The notes beneath the pieces were generated by a model. That model searched no databases, had not been told where the DNA came from, and saw only the letters and a list, made by a program, of their open reading frames with translations. A stretch of 21,907 nucleotides of DNA, taken from positions 1 to 21,907 of the forward strand of contig CAVVAB010000005.1 of the NCBI GenBank assembly GCA_963746155.1, read 5' to 3'. Numbering within the stretch: the stretch's first letter is position 1; each line of letters starts with the position of its first letter. Position numbers and translations under genes: made by a program. The DNA comes from AC-32 sp963746155 (GTDB taxonomy: Bacteria; Actinomycetota; Thermoleophilia; Gaiellales; Gaiellaceae). Shown piece by piece: positions 9,270 to 17,833 of the stretch.

Positions 9270-10602
9270 GCTTCTGAGGCGCGAGCTGGAGCTTTTCGAG
9301 CGAGAGCACCCGCGCTCGCGCGAGCTCGCCCGTCGCGCCGAGGAGTCGCAGCTCGCAGGGGTGCCGATGCCGTGGATGATCCGCTGGGCCGGCGGCTTCC
9401 CGGTCTACGCCGACGAGGCCTGGGGCGCGCGCTTCCGCGACATCGACGGGCACGAGTACGTCGACTTCTGCCTCGGAGACACCGCGGCGATGACCGGCCA
9501 CTCGCCGGAGCCGACGGTTCGCGCGGTGACCGAGCAGGCGAAGCGCGGGATCACGCTGATGCTCCCGAGCGAGGACTCGATCTGGGTCAGCTCGGAGCTG
9601 GCGCGGCGCTTCGGCCTGCCGAGCTGGCAGTTCGCGCTGACCGCGACGGACGCGAACCGCTTCGCGATCCGCCTGGCCCGCGGGCTCACGGGCCGCCCGA
9701 AGATCCTCGTCTTCAACTGGTGCTACCACGGGAGCGTCGACGAGACGGTCGCCACGCTCGACGGCGGCTCGGTCGTCGCGCGGGACGGCAACGTCGGTCC
9801 TCCGGTGCCGCTCGACGAGACGACGCGCGTGGTCGAATGGAACGACGTCGAGGCGCTCGAGCGCGAGCTCGCGCACGGCGACGTGGCCTGCGTGCTCGCC
9901 GAGCCTGCGCTGACGAACATCGGGATCGTCCTCCCCGAGCCCGGCTTCCACGACGCGCTGCGCGAGGCGACCCGCGCTGCGGGGACGCTGCTGATCATCG
10001 ACGAGACGCACACGATCTGCGCCGGCCCCGGCGGCTACACGGCCGCGTACGGGCTCGAGCCGGACATGCTCACGATCGGCAAGCCGATCGCCGGCGGCCT
10101 ACCCGCGGGCGCGTACGGCTTCTCGGCCGAGGTGGCCGCGGGCCTGGAGGCGATGCTGCCGAAGGACGAGCGCGCCGACATCGGCGGGATCGGCGGGACG
10201 GTCGCTGGGAACGTCCTCTCGTTCGCGGCCATGCGCGCGACGCTCGCGGAGGTGCTGACCGACGAAGCCTTCGACCGGATGATCGACCTCGGCGAGCGCT
10301 TCGAGGCGGGCGTTGCCGGCGTGATCGAGCGGCACCGTCTTCCCTGGCACGTCACGCGCCTCGGCTGCCGGGTCGAGTACCTCTTCCGTCCCGAGCGCCC
10401 GCTGAACGGAAGCGAGGCGGCGGCGGGCGGCAACGCCGAGCTCGACCGCCTGATCCACCTCTACGCGCTGAACCGCGGGATCCTGCTGACGCCCTTCCAC
10501 AACATGGCGCTGATGTCGCCCGCGACGACCGAGGCCGACGTCGACCTCCACACCGAAGTGTTCGACCAGGCCGCCGGCGAGTTGGCCGACGGCCTGGTCT
10601 GA
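9256..10602 (+). CDS. Class III PLP-dependent aminotransferase (glutamate-1-semialdehyde aminomutase-like)
   Basis: Cytoplasmic fold-type I PLP enzyme of 448 residues that should move an amino group between an amine or amino acid and a keto acid. The Schiff-base Lys is residue 276 in TIGKPIAGG; Asp 249 in IIDETHT should hold the pyridine nitrogen of PLP. The middle region FNWCYHGSVDET matches the GSA-aminomutase-like branch rather than the ornithine branch. It is unlikely to be HemL itself because it sits as last gene of a peptide-transport operon and its Asn/Ala-rich block (TATDANRFAIRLARG) replaces the usual NSGTEA-type start of that motif. The ATG at 9256 lies inside the end of the ATPase gene (14-base overlap). 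The real substrate is unknown; an amine freed by the upstream hydrolases is a reasonable guess. Confidence 0.88.
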
Positions 10603-10603
10603 G

Positions 10604-10622
10604 CCCTCCTCGGTCAGGAGGG
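10604..10622. terminator. Hairpin between convergent genes (likely bidirectional terminator)
   Basis: CCCTCCT (10604-10610) and AGGAGGG (10616-10622) form a perfect 7-bp stem with a 5-base loop. It lies exactly in the 11-base gap between the aminotransferase stop (10602) and the htrA stop (10614-10616), and overlaps the htrA stop. No T-tract follows, as is common in high-GC actinobacteria. Confidence 0.6.
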
Positions 10623-11684
10623 GCGATTGGCCAGCGTCAGCTGGACGCTGTGCAGGGAGCCCCCGCGGCGGTAGGTGATCGTCACCTGCGCGCCGGGCTT
10701 GTGCGCGGAGATCGCGGCTGCGAGCTCGTCGGAGGTCGGGGTCGACGTGCCGTCGATGGAGACGACCACGTCGCCCTTCTTCAGTCCCGCCTTTGCGGCC
10801 GGCGTGCCGCTCTGGACGCCTCCGATGAGCGCGGTGTTCGAGTTCGCGGCGAGCTGGACGCCGAGGTAGGCGTGCTCGGCCTTGCCGCTCGAGATCAGCT
10901 GCGAGGCGACCGAGCGGACGGTGTTGGACGGGATCGAGAACCCGATGCCCGCGTTGTCGCCGGAGCCGCTCTGGATCTGCGAGTTGACGCCGACGACCTG
11001 GCCCGCGGAGTTCAGGAGCGGGCCGCCGGAGTTGCCGTGGTTGATGGCAGCATCCGTCTGGATGGCGTTGGGGATCGTGAATTTCGTCTGGGAGCTGATC
11101 TGCCGGTGGAGCGCGCTGACGATCCCGCTCGTGACGGTCTCGGCGAAGCCGAACGGGCTGCCGATGGCGACGACGGTGTCTCCGACCTGGAGCGCGGCCG
11201 AGTCACCCACGTTGAGCGGGTGCAGCTGCGACTGCGGGGCCGAGGAGACCCTGATCACGGCGAGATCGGTGGTCGGGTCGGTGCCGACGATCGTGGCGTC
11301 GTAGGTCTTGCCGTTCCAGAACGTCACCTTGACCGAGTGCGAGTTGGCCACGACGTGGTCGTTGGTGACGATGTTCCCGTTCATGTCGTAGACCCAGCCG
11401 GAGCCCTCGGCCTGCGCCTGCTGCGTTCCGCCGAGCGGAGACGACGTCTCGGTCGAGACGTTGATCTGCACGACGCCGCGATTGGTCTGACGGTAGATCT
11501 GGTTGATGGACATCGGCGACGTGCTCGCCGCGGGCTGCGTGTTGTCCACGGTCACCTGGCGAACGACCGTCTTCGTCCCGTCGTTCGAGGCGAACGCGGA
11601 GTAAAGGAGCGCCCCGCCGCCCGCTGCCACGCAGGCTACTGCGAGGAGGGAGGCGATTCGGGGGAGGTACGGGCGACGGGGCAT
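10614..11684 (-). CDS. HtrA/DegP-type membrane-anchored serine protease with PDZ domain
   Basis: Extracytoplasmic protease/chaperone of the S1C family that degrades misfolded envelope proteins. From the ATG at 11684 (356 residues) there is a basic N-terminus and one membrane anchor (about residues 6-31), a linker, a trypsin-like domain with triad His 110 (TNDHVV), Asp 140 (TTDLAVI) and Ser 219 (HGNSGGPLL), and a C-terminal PDZ domain (from about AYLGVQL, with KKGDVVVSIDG). An alternative GTG start at 11717 would add 11 residues; I prefer the ATG because GAAAGGA precedes it by about 11 bases and the GTG has no SD. It diverges from the two-component genes. Mycobacterial MprAB controls the HtrA-like pepD, which is the closest known parallel. 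The operator array at 11737-11776 faces this gene. Confidence 0.93.
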   Translation of the reverse strand: MPRRPYLPRIASLLAVACVAAGGGALLYSAFASNDGTKTVVRQVTVDNTQPAASTSPMSINQIYRQTNRGVVQINVSTETSSPLGGTQQAQAEGSGWVYDMNGNIVTNDHVVANSHSVKVTFWNGKTYDATIVGTDPTTDLAVIRVSSAPQSQLHPLNVGDSAALQVGDTVVAIGSPFGFAETVTSGIVSALHRQISSQTKFTIPNAIQTDAAINHGNSGGPLLNSAGQVVGVNSQIQSGSGDNAGIGFSIPSNTVRSVASQLISSGKAEHAYLGVQLAANSNTALIGGVQSGTPAAKAGLKKGDVVVSIDGTSTPTSDELAAAISAHKPGAQVTITYRRGGSLHSVQLTLANRPS

Positions 11685-11736
11685 TTGGAGAGAGTTCCTT
11701 TCAGGTCGTTGACGCACTCAATGTCACCAGGGACGA

Positions 11737-11776
11737 CTAAGAGCATCGTTAAACGCGTCTAAGAACTGGGTAAGAA
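11737..11776 (-). promoter_or_regulatory. Four phased 11-bp direct repeats upstream of htrA (predicted response-regulator operator)
   Basis: Read on the minus strand toward htrA, 7-mers start every 11 bases: TTCTTAC (11776-11770), TTCTTAG (11765-11759), GTTTAAC (11754-11748) and CTCTTAG (11743-11737). Pairs or arrays of direct half-sites at 11-bp (one helical turn) spacing are how OmpR/PhoB-type regulators bind DNA. The same order of elements recurs at 13848-13887. Binding by the adjacent regulator is inference. Confidence 0.65.
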
Positions 11777-11786
11777 CATGGGCGGT

Positions 11787-11804
11787 TTCTCAGGGAGTTC
11801 TCAG
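11787..11804 (+). promoter_or_regulatory. Two direct repeats TTCTCAG-N4-TTCTCAG upstream of the response regulator gene
   Basis: TTCTCAG occurs at 11787-11793 and 11798-11804, start to start 11 bases, pointing toward the regulator gene and opposite to the htrA array. This predicts autoregulation. The possible -10 CACAAT (11815-11820) lies 7 bases before the ATG at 11828, which would make the mRNA leaderless; no -35 hexamer is visible, as expected for an activated promoter. Confidence 0.6.
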
Positions 11805-11827
11805 ACTCCGTGTTCACAATGGTGCCC

Positions 11828-12498
11828 ATGAAGGTTCTGGTCGTGGACGACGAACGGGCCGTGCGCGAGTCGATTCGGCGCGCGCTGGAGCTCGAGGGCT
11901 ACGAGATCGAGCTCGCCGAGGACGGGCGCCAGGCGCTGGACCGGCTCGAGTCCGACTCGCAGCCGGACGCGGTCGTCCTCGACATCCTCATGCCCGGTGT
12001 CGACGGGCTGGAGGTCTGCCGCACGCTGCGCAGGTCGGGCAGCAGCGTCCCGGTGCTGATGCTCACCGCGCGGACGCAGGTGGAGGACCGCGTGGAGGGG
12101 CTCGACGCGGGGGCGGACGACTACCTGACGAAGCCCTTCGCGCTCGAGGAGCTGCTCGCGCGCCTGCGTGCGCTCCTGCGTAGGGCCGGCGATGGCACCG
12201 GTGAGACGCTCCGCTTCGACGACCTCGAGCTCGACCCGGGCACGCGCGAGGTCAGGCGCGGCGGCGAGCCGATCGAGCTGACGCGCACCGAGTTCTCGCT
12301 GCTCGAGCTCTTCATGCTCAACCCGCGCCAGGTGCTCACGCGCTCGGTCATCTTCGAGCGCGTCTGGGGTTACGACTTCGGCTATGGCTCGAACTCGCTC
12401 GACGTCTACATCGGCTACCTCAGGCGCAAGACCGAGGCGAGCGGCCGGCCGAGGCTGATCCAGACGGTGCGCGGCGTCGGCTACGCCCTGCGCGAACC

Positions 12499-12502
<4 letters not shown>
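11828..12502 (+). CDS. OmpR/PhoB-family response regulator (MprA-like)
   Basis: DNA-binding response regulator, 224 residues from the ATG at 11828. The receiver domain has the acidic pair Asp 7-Asp 8 (VVDDER), phospho-acceptor Asp 52 (VVLDILMPGVDG), a Thr in MLTAR and the Lys in YLTKPFA. The winged-helix domain ends with the family block RLIQTVRGVGYALREP and has TRTEFSLLELFMLNPRQVLTR. Start choice: GTG 11810 and ATG 11819 are in frame, but MKVLVVDDE is the normal family start; no SD is seen before any of them. The stop overlaps the kinase GTG (12499) by 4 bases. The flanking repeats suggest it regulates itself, htrA and the 13979-16465 operon. MprA assignment rests on the kinase's MprB-like motif and the htrA neighbour. 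Confidence 0.93.
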
Positions 12503-13847
<1,345 letters not shown>

Positions 13848-13854
<7 letters not shown>

Positions 13855-13887
13855 AGGTTTCTTAGCCGTCGTTCACGTGACTCTCAG
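13848..13887 (+). promoter_or_regulatory. Phased repeat array upstream of the secreted LTKEQ protein operon (predicted response-regulator operator)
   Basis: TTCTTAG at 13848-13854 and 13859-13865, CGTTCAC at 13870-13876 and CTCTCAG at 13881-13887 are spaced exactly 11 bases apart. The order (two good sites, one GTT-containing degenerate site, one CTCTYAG) mirrors the htrA array. The last site ends 2 bases before the -35-like hexamer at 13890, the position expected for an OmpR-type activator. The first repeat contains the kinase stop codon. Confidence 0.65.
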
Positions 13888-13889
13888 GG

Positions 13890-13918
13890 TCGACTGGTTC
13901 CCTTCGAGTGTCTACAAC
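13890..13918 (+). promoter_or_regulatory. Predicted promoter of the 13979-16465 operon
   Basis: TCGACT (13890-13895, one mismatch to TTGACT) and TACAAC (13913-13918) are separated by 17 bases. This predicts transcription from about 13925 and a 5' leader of roughly 55 bases that includes the AGGAGAG ribosome site before 13979. Confidence 0.5.
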
Positions 13919-13978
13919 AAGCTCTAGGAGGCCGACAACACCAGTGGGACTTTCCGTGACCGAGGACAGGAGAGAGAC

Positions 13979-14710
13979 ATGGACACATCCGTGAGACGAA
14001 AGGTCGTGGCGGCAGCCGCAGCAGTGCTGGCAGTCGGCGGCGCAGGAGCAGCGATCGCCGCGACCCAGTTCAAGAGCTCCCCGAGCCAGGAGAGCAAGGC
14101 CGTCGTCAGCGACGCCGCGAAGCAGCTCGGCGTGCAGCCGAGCGAGCTCTCGAGCGCGCTCAAGAAGGCGCTCAAGGACCGCGTGGACGCAGCCGTCGCC
14201 GACAAGCGCCTGACGAAGGAGCAGGGCGATGCGCTCAAGAAGCGGATCGATTCCGACGAGTTCCCGCTCGTCGCCGCGCCCGGGTTCGGCTTCGGGTTCC
14301 GCGGCCACTTCGGCTTCCGCGAGCACGGCTTCCGCCACCACGGGCTCCCCGGCCTGTCCACGGCGGCGAAGTACCTCGACCTCTCCGAGAGCCAGCTTCG
14401 CGCCAAGCTCGAGTCGGGCAAGTCGCTTGCGGCTGTCGCCAAGGCGCAGGACAAGTCCGTCTCCGGTCTTGTCGCCGCGCTCAAGGGCGACCTCCAGAAG
14501 AAGCTGGACAAGGCCGTCTCCGAGGGCAAGCTGACCAAGGAGCAGGCGGCCCGGATCATGGACGGCGCCGGGCGGATGATCACCGCTGTCGTCAACGGGA
14601 AGTTCCCCGCCCCGCCGCCGAACGGCAAGGGTAGGTTCCGCGAGCACCGCGGCTTCGGCCCGGGCATGCAGGGAGGAGCACCGCCGGCCGCCCCCGGCAT
14701 GGACGCGTGA
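13979..14710 (+). CDS. Secreted helical protein with two LTKEQ motifs and a Gly/Phe/His-rich linker
   Basis: Predicted exported protein of 243 residues; I do not recognise a named family. The N-terminus has RRK followed by an Ala-rich hydrophobic signal ending near AIAAT (cleavage about 27-28). Two similar helical modules follow: AAKQLGVQPSELSSALKKAL...AVADKRLTKEQ (about 44-82) and AAKYLDLSESQL...AVSEGKLTKEQ (about 128-189). Between them is a linker of about residues 99-123 made of GFGF, RGHFGF and REHGFRHH elements; a shorter REHRGFGPGMQGG tail closes the protein. LTxxQ motifs also occur in CpxP/Spy periplasmic stress proteins of proteobacteria, but similarity beyond that is not evident. AGGAGAG lies about 5 bases before the ATG. 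Position behind the kinase and the repeat array suggests envelope-stress control. Confidence 0.85.
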   Translation: MDTSVRRKVVAAAAAVLAVGGAGAAIAATQFKSSPSQESKAVVSDAAKQLGVQPSELSSALKKALKDRVDAAVADKRLTKEQGDALKKRIDSDEFPLVAAPGFGFGFRGHFGFREHGFRHHGLPGLSTAAKYLDLSESQLRAKLESGKSLAAVAKAQDKSVSGLVAALKGDLQKKLDKAVSEGKLTKEQAARIMDGAGRMITAVVNGKFPAPPPNGKGRFREHRGFGPGMQGGAPPAAPGMDA

Positions 14711-14982
14711 CGCATTCGACGAGGATCGAAGCGGCCCGCGGCCGGGCCGCAAGCGCGAAGGAGCTCGCGGTCGCCTCGGCCGCCGCGGGCTTCATCGCCG
14801 TCCTCCTCCTCGCGAGGGCGGGACATCCGGGTCACAGCACGAGCTCGTCCTCGACCCGCAGCAACTCGCCTTCGACGAGCCAGTCGCAGTCCGAGTCCAG
14901 TGACGACGACAGCTTCGACTTCGGCTCGAGCTCTACCGCTCCCTCAACGGGCGGGGCGCAGGCCCAGACGAGTGTCTCCTGA
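14707..14982 (+). CDS. Small single-pass membrane protein with Ser/Asp-rich outer tail (unknown function)
   Basis: 91 residues from a GTG that overlaps the previous stop as GTGA. A basic N-terminal segment leads into one membrane helix (about ELAVASAAAGFIAVLLLARAG, residues 18-38), then a low-complexity tail rich in Ser, Thr and Asp (about 43-91), including a DDDSFDFGSSS block. The predicted orientation is tail outside. The overlaps on both sides place it firmly in the operon with the flavin transferase and ferric-reductase-like protein. No flavinylation consensus of the FMN-binding domain kind is visible in it. A tether or scaffold role is only a guess. Confidence 0.7.
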   Translation: MTHSTRIEAARGRAASAKELAVASAAAGFIAVLLLARAGHPGHSTSSSSTRSNSPSTSQSQSESSDDDSFDFGSSSTAPSTGGAQAQTSVS

Positions 14983-15830
14983 GCGGCGTGTCTTCCGCTC
15001 GATGGGTGTCGACGTCCTCGTCTGCGGGGCAACCGACGACGAGCACGCCGTCGTCCGGCGCCTTTTCGACGAGTACGACCGCGTCTTCTCGCGCTTCCGG
15101 GCCGAGAGCGAGCTGAACCGTGTCAACCGGGACTCTTCCGAGGTCGTGGTGCTCTCGCCGCTCTTCGCCGGAGCCCTGCGCACCGCGCTCGGCGCGGCCG
15201 CCGCTACCGACGGTCTCGTCGACCCGACGCTGGGCGGCGCGATCGTCGCCGCCGGCTACGACCGCGACTTCTCCGTGCTCGCGGACGACGAGCGGCCGAT
15301 CGGCCCCTCGGTGCCGGGCCGCTGGCGGAGGCTCCGTCTCTCGGCGCGCCTGCTCTCCCGGCCGCCGGGAATCGCGCTCGACCTGAACGGCGTCGTCAAG
15401 GCGCTCGCCGTCGACGCAGCGCTGGGCCTGATCGCCGGCGACGCGCTGGTCGTCGCGGGCGGTGACGTCGCCACGCGCGGAGGAGCGGTCAGTCGGGCTT
15501 CCGGGCGGCGGCTCGCTACGTCTGCTCGCGGGCGGGATCGCCACGAGCGGGACGACGAAGCGCCGCTGGCGCCGCGGTGGAGAGTCTCAGCACCACCTGA
15601 TCGACCCGCGCACGGGCCGCCCGGCCGCCTCGCGCTGGGACGAGGTCACGGTCGCCGCCGGCTCGTGCGTCGCGGCCGACGTCGCCGCGAAAGCCGCCTT
15701 CCTGCTCTCGAAGGACGGGCCGGACTGGCTCGACGAGCGCGGCCTCCCGGGTCGCTTCGTGGTCGGCGGCGAAGTGGTTCCGAACCACGCCTGGAGCGAG
15801 GCGCTCCTCGAGCACGAACGCGCGGCGTGA
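14972..15830 (+). CDS. apbE: ApbE-family FAD:protein FMN transferase, one frameshift near 15478-15492
   Basis: Enzyme that moves FMN from FAD to a Thr/Ser of an extracytoplasmic target protein. Starting at GTG 14972 (MSPERRVFRSMGVDVLVCG; ATG 15002 is the alternative), the first frame carries FSRFRAESELNRVNR, DPTLGGAIVAAGYDRDF, LDLNGVVKALAVDAAL and VVAGGDVATRG. Coding then moves one frame over as SVGLPGGGSLRLLAGGIATSG, HHLIDPRTGRPA and VTVAAGSCVAADVAAKAAFL, all typical ApbE C-terminal motifs including the Mg-binding Asp region, and stops at 15828-15830. A single-base change would restore about 285 residues. Both halves have coding-like third positions, so a sequencing indel is at least as likely as true decay. 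No lipoprotein signal is visible, which is unusual for Gram-negative ApbE but seen in actinobacterial ones. It overlaps the next gene by GTGA. Confidence 0.82.
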
Positions 15831-16465
15831 TCTTCGCGGCGGCGAACTACACGTGGTACGTGGCGCGCGCTGGCGGGATCCTGGCCTTCGCGCTGCTCTC
15901 GACGTCCGTGATCCTCGGGCTGCTGCTCTCGGCCCGCGCGAAGCTCGAGCGTTGGCCCCGCTTCGCGCTCGAGGACGTGCACCGCTTCGTCGGCCTGCTC
16001 GCCGGGAGCTTCATCGCGATCCACGTCGTCGCGCTCCTCTTCGACAGCTTCCTGCCGTTCTCGCTGCGGAGCATCCTCGTGCCGGGCGCGGCGCCCTACC
16101 GGCCGCTCGCCGTCGCGCTGGGCGTGATCGCCGCCGAGCTGCTCGCCGCGCTGGCGATCACGAACCGCTACCGCAAGCGGCTCCCGCACGTGTTCTGGCG
16201 GCGGGCGCACTACCTCAACTTCGCCGTCTGGCTCCTCGCGCTCGTGCACGGGATCGCGGCCGGGACCGACTCGGCGACGACGTGGGCGCTCGGCATGTAC
16301 GTCGTCTCGGCCGGCGTCGTCGCGGGGCTGACCGTCAGGCGTGTCCTGGTCGCGAGGCCGGCGGCCGGCCACTGGGCGATGCGCCTCTGGCCGGGAACGG
16401 CCGCGGTGGTCACGGCCGAGCTGGTCGTGGCGCTGGCGCTCGGACCGCTCGGCCACCACGCCTAG
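15827..16465 (+). CDS. Ferric reductase-like transmembrane (cytochrome b-type) protein
   Basis: Integral membrane protein of 212 residues with about six helices, starting at a GTG overlapping the apbE stop. Two helices carry paired His residues at heme-ligand spacing: His 52 and His 66 (VHRFVGLLAGSFIAIH) and His 128 and His 141 (AHYLNFAVWLLALVH). This is the bis-heme arrangement of the ferric-reductase/MsrQ/NOX membrane domain. It lacks the soluble FAD/NAD domain, like MsrQ and YedZ. With ApbE next to it, an electron path from membrane quinol through heme to a covalently bound flavin outside the membrane is plausible, although no FMN-binding acceptor domain is encoded in the window. Confidence 0.85.
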   Translation: MIFAAANYTWYVARAGGILAFALLSTSVILGLLLSARAKLERWPRFALEDVHRFVGLLAGSFIAIHVVALLFDSFLPFSLRSILVPGAAPYRPLAVALGVIAAELLAALAITNRYRKRLPHVFWRRAHYLNFAVWLLALVHGIAAGTDSATTWALGMYVVSAGVVAGLTVRRVLVARPAAGHWAMRLWPGTAAVVTAELVVALALGPLGHHA

Positions 16466-16471
16466 GCCCGA

Positions 16472-16491
16472 CGATAATCCCGCCGTGGGTT
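16472..16491 (+). promoter_or_regulatory. Predicted leaderless promoter of the GNAT gene
   Basis: GATAAT (16473-16478) lies 6 bases before the GTG at 16485, so transcription would begin at or next to the start codon. The 20-mer CGATAATCCCGCCGTGGGTT recurs with one mismatch at 17814. No SD precedes the start, in line with a leaderless mRNA. No clear -35 hexamer is seen. Confidence 0.55.
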
Positions 16492-16949
16492 TTCGCTTCA
16501 GGCCCCTGACGCAGGCCGACGCCGAGGCGATCGCCGTGTGGCACTACCCCGAGCCGTACTCGTTCTACGACTGGATAGCCGACCAGGACGACTTCGCCGA
16601 GCTGCTCGACCCCGAGAAGCGCGGCGATGCCTACGCGGCGGTGGACGACTCCGACGGCGAGCTGATCGGCTACTTCTCGTTCAAGCCGAAAGCGCCCGAG
16701 ACGATCGAGATCGGCCTCGGGCTTCACCCCGACCGCACCGGCCGGGGGCTGGGCCTTCGCTTCGTCGAGGCCGGGCTCGATCAGGCCCGCTCGGAGCTCT
16801 CACCGCGGGAGTTCTCGCTCGCCGTCGCAACGTTCAACCGGCGGGCGATCACGGTGTACGAGCGGGTGGGCTTCGTCGCCGTTCGCACATACATGCACCA
16901 CACCAACGGGGACGACTGGGAGTTCGTCGAGATGCGCCGGCCCGCCTAG
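16485..16949 (+). CDS. GNAT-family N-acetyltransferase
   Basis: Acetyl-CoA-dependent acyltransferase of 154 residues. It starts with the common GNAT opening FRPLTQADAEAIAVW. The acetyl-CoA pyrophosphate loop is in motif A as LHPDRTGRGLGLRFVEAG (the RxxGxG pattern), preceded by the beta-4 strand IEIGLG; motif B appears as VATFNRRAITVYERVGF, typical of RimI/RimJ-like members. The substrate is unknown. The GTG at 16485 was chosen because the family start follows at once and GATAAT lies upstream; the open frame before it overlaps the previous gene. The stop TAG is directly followed by the GTG of the EamA gene, so the two are probably co-transcribed. Confidence 0.88.
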   Translation: MGFRFRPLTQADAEAIAVWHYPEPYSFYDWIADQDDFAELLDPEKRGDAYAAVDDSDGELIGYFSFKPKAPETIEIGLGLHPDRTGRGLGLRFVEAGLDQARSELSPREFSLAVATFNRRAITVYERVGFVAVRTYMHHTNGDDWEFVEMRRPA

Positions 16950-17819
16950 GTGCCTGCCGTCCTGCTGGCGTGCACGTCGGCGGCGCTCTTCGGCGCGCTG
17001 GCGGTCGCGGTCCGGTTCGGGCTGCGCAGCGTCGACGACCCGGAGCTCGGCGCGCTCGTCACCGTGACCGTCGCGCTGGTGCTGACGACCGCGATCGGGC
17101 TCGGGTCTAGCGCGGGTGACGGTTTCGACGCAGGTGAGCTCTGGCCGTTCCTCGTGGCCGGAGCGATCGCGCCGGGCATCTCGCAACTCCTCTTCACGCA
17201 GGCGGTCCGCGAAGCCGGCGCAGCGAGGACGGCGGTCGTGATGGGAGTTGCTCCTCTAGCGACGGTCGCGATTGCGCTCGTGGTCCTCGACGAGCCGTTC
17301 CGCCTCGCGCTGCTGGTCGGCGCGGTGTTGATCGTGGGCGGTGGAGTCGCCCTCGCTGGCGAGCGCGTCCGGCCCGCCGACTTCCGCCACTTCGGGATCG
17401 CTCTCGCCGTCGCGGCGACCTTCATGTTCGCGGTGCGCGACAACCTGCTGCGCTGGCTGGCCGGCCACACGGACACCCATGCGCTCCTGACCGCTCCGGT
17501 GACGCTGCTTGCCGGCGCGGGAACGATCGCTCTCTACCTGGTCGCGAGACGCGGCCGCGCCTGGGCGACCGGAAGCGGCGAGGCGATTCGTGCCTTTCTC
17601 CCGTCCGGCGTGCTCTTCGGCCTCTCGTACGCCGCGCTCTTCGAGGCCTTCTATCGCGGGCGGGTCACGGTTGTCGGGCCGCTGGTTGCGACCGAGTCGC
17701 TGTGGGGGGTTGTCTTCGCGGCGCTGCTCCTGCGCCGGACCGAGCTTGTGGGAAGACGGCTCGTGCTGGGCGCCGCGCTGATCGTCGCCGGCGCCGCGCT
17801 GATCGGCGCGTCGCGATAA
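16950..17819 (+). CDS. EamA/DMT-superfamily transporter
   Basis: Inner-membrane metabolite exporter of 289 residues with about ten helices in two EamA repeats (first about 1-135, second about 145-289). Supporting motifs are the end of repeat 1 (GVAPLATVAIALVVLDEPF) and of repeat 2 (VVGPLVATESLWGVVFAALLLRRTEL), the usual P...A...E segments where the last helix pair of each repeat begins. The GTG at 16950 directly follows the GNAT stop; a later start would cut the first helix. The TAA stop at 17817-17819 is part of the GATAAT of the next promoter. The substrate is not predictable; amino acids or related metabolites are typical for the family. Confidence 0.88.
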   Translation: MPAVLLACTSAALFGALAVAVRFGLRSVDDPELGALVTVTVALVLTTAIGLGSSAGDGFDAGELWPFLVAGAIAPGISQLLFTQAVREAGAARTAVVMGVAPLATVAIALVVLDEPFRLALLVGAVLIVGGGVALAGERVRPADFRHFGIALAVAATFMFAVRDNLLRWLAGHTDTHALLTAPVTLLAGAGTIALYLVARRGRAWATGSGEAIRAFLPSGVLFGLSYAALFEAFYRGRVTVVGPLVATESLWGVVFAALLLRRTELVGRRLVLGAALIVAGAALIGASR

Positions 17820-17833
17820 TCCCGGCGTGGGTT
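17814..17833 (+). promoter_or_regulatory. Predicted leaderless promoter of the second aminotransferase gene
   Basis: GATAAT (17815-17820) is 6 bases before the GTG at 17827. The 20-mer CGATAATCCCGGCGTGGGTT matches 16472-16491 at 19 of 20 positions, with the GTG in the same place. The hexamer contains the EamA stop codon. No SD is present. Confidence 0.55.

Noticed and set aside
11810..11827. GTG 11810 as response-regulator start
   Set aside because: It adds MFTMVP before the standard MKVLVVDDE and overlaps the probable -10 region.
14930..14970. Possible flavin attachment motif in the Ser-rich tail (STAPSTGGA)
   Set aside because: It does not fit the D-x-x-S/T-G-A-S/T type consensus of FMN-binding domains; Ser-rich composition makes chance matches likely.
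14900..14971. Upstream extension of apbE to ATG 14900
   Set aside because: It overlaps the coding tail of the 91-residue protein and gives low-complexity residues; GTG 14972 gives a normal ApbE start.
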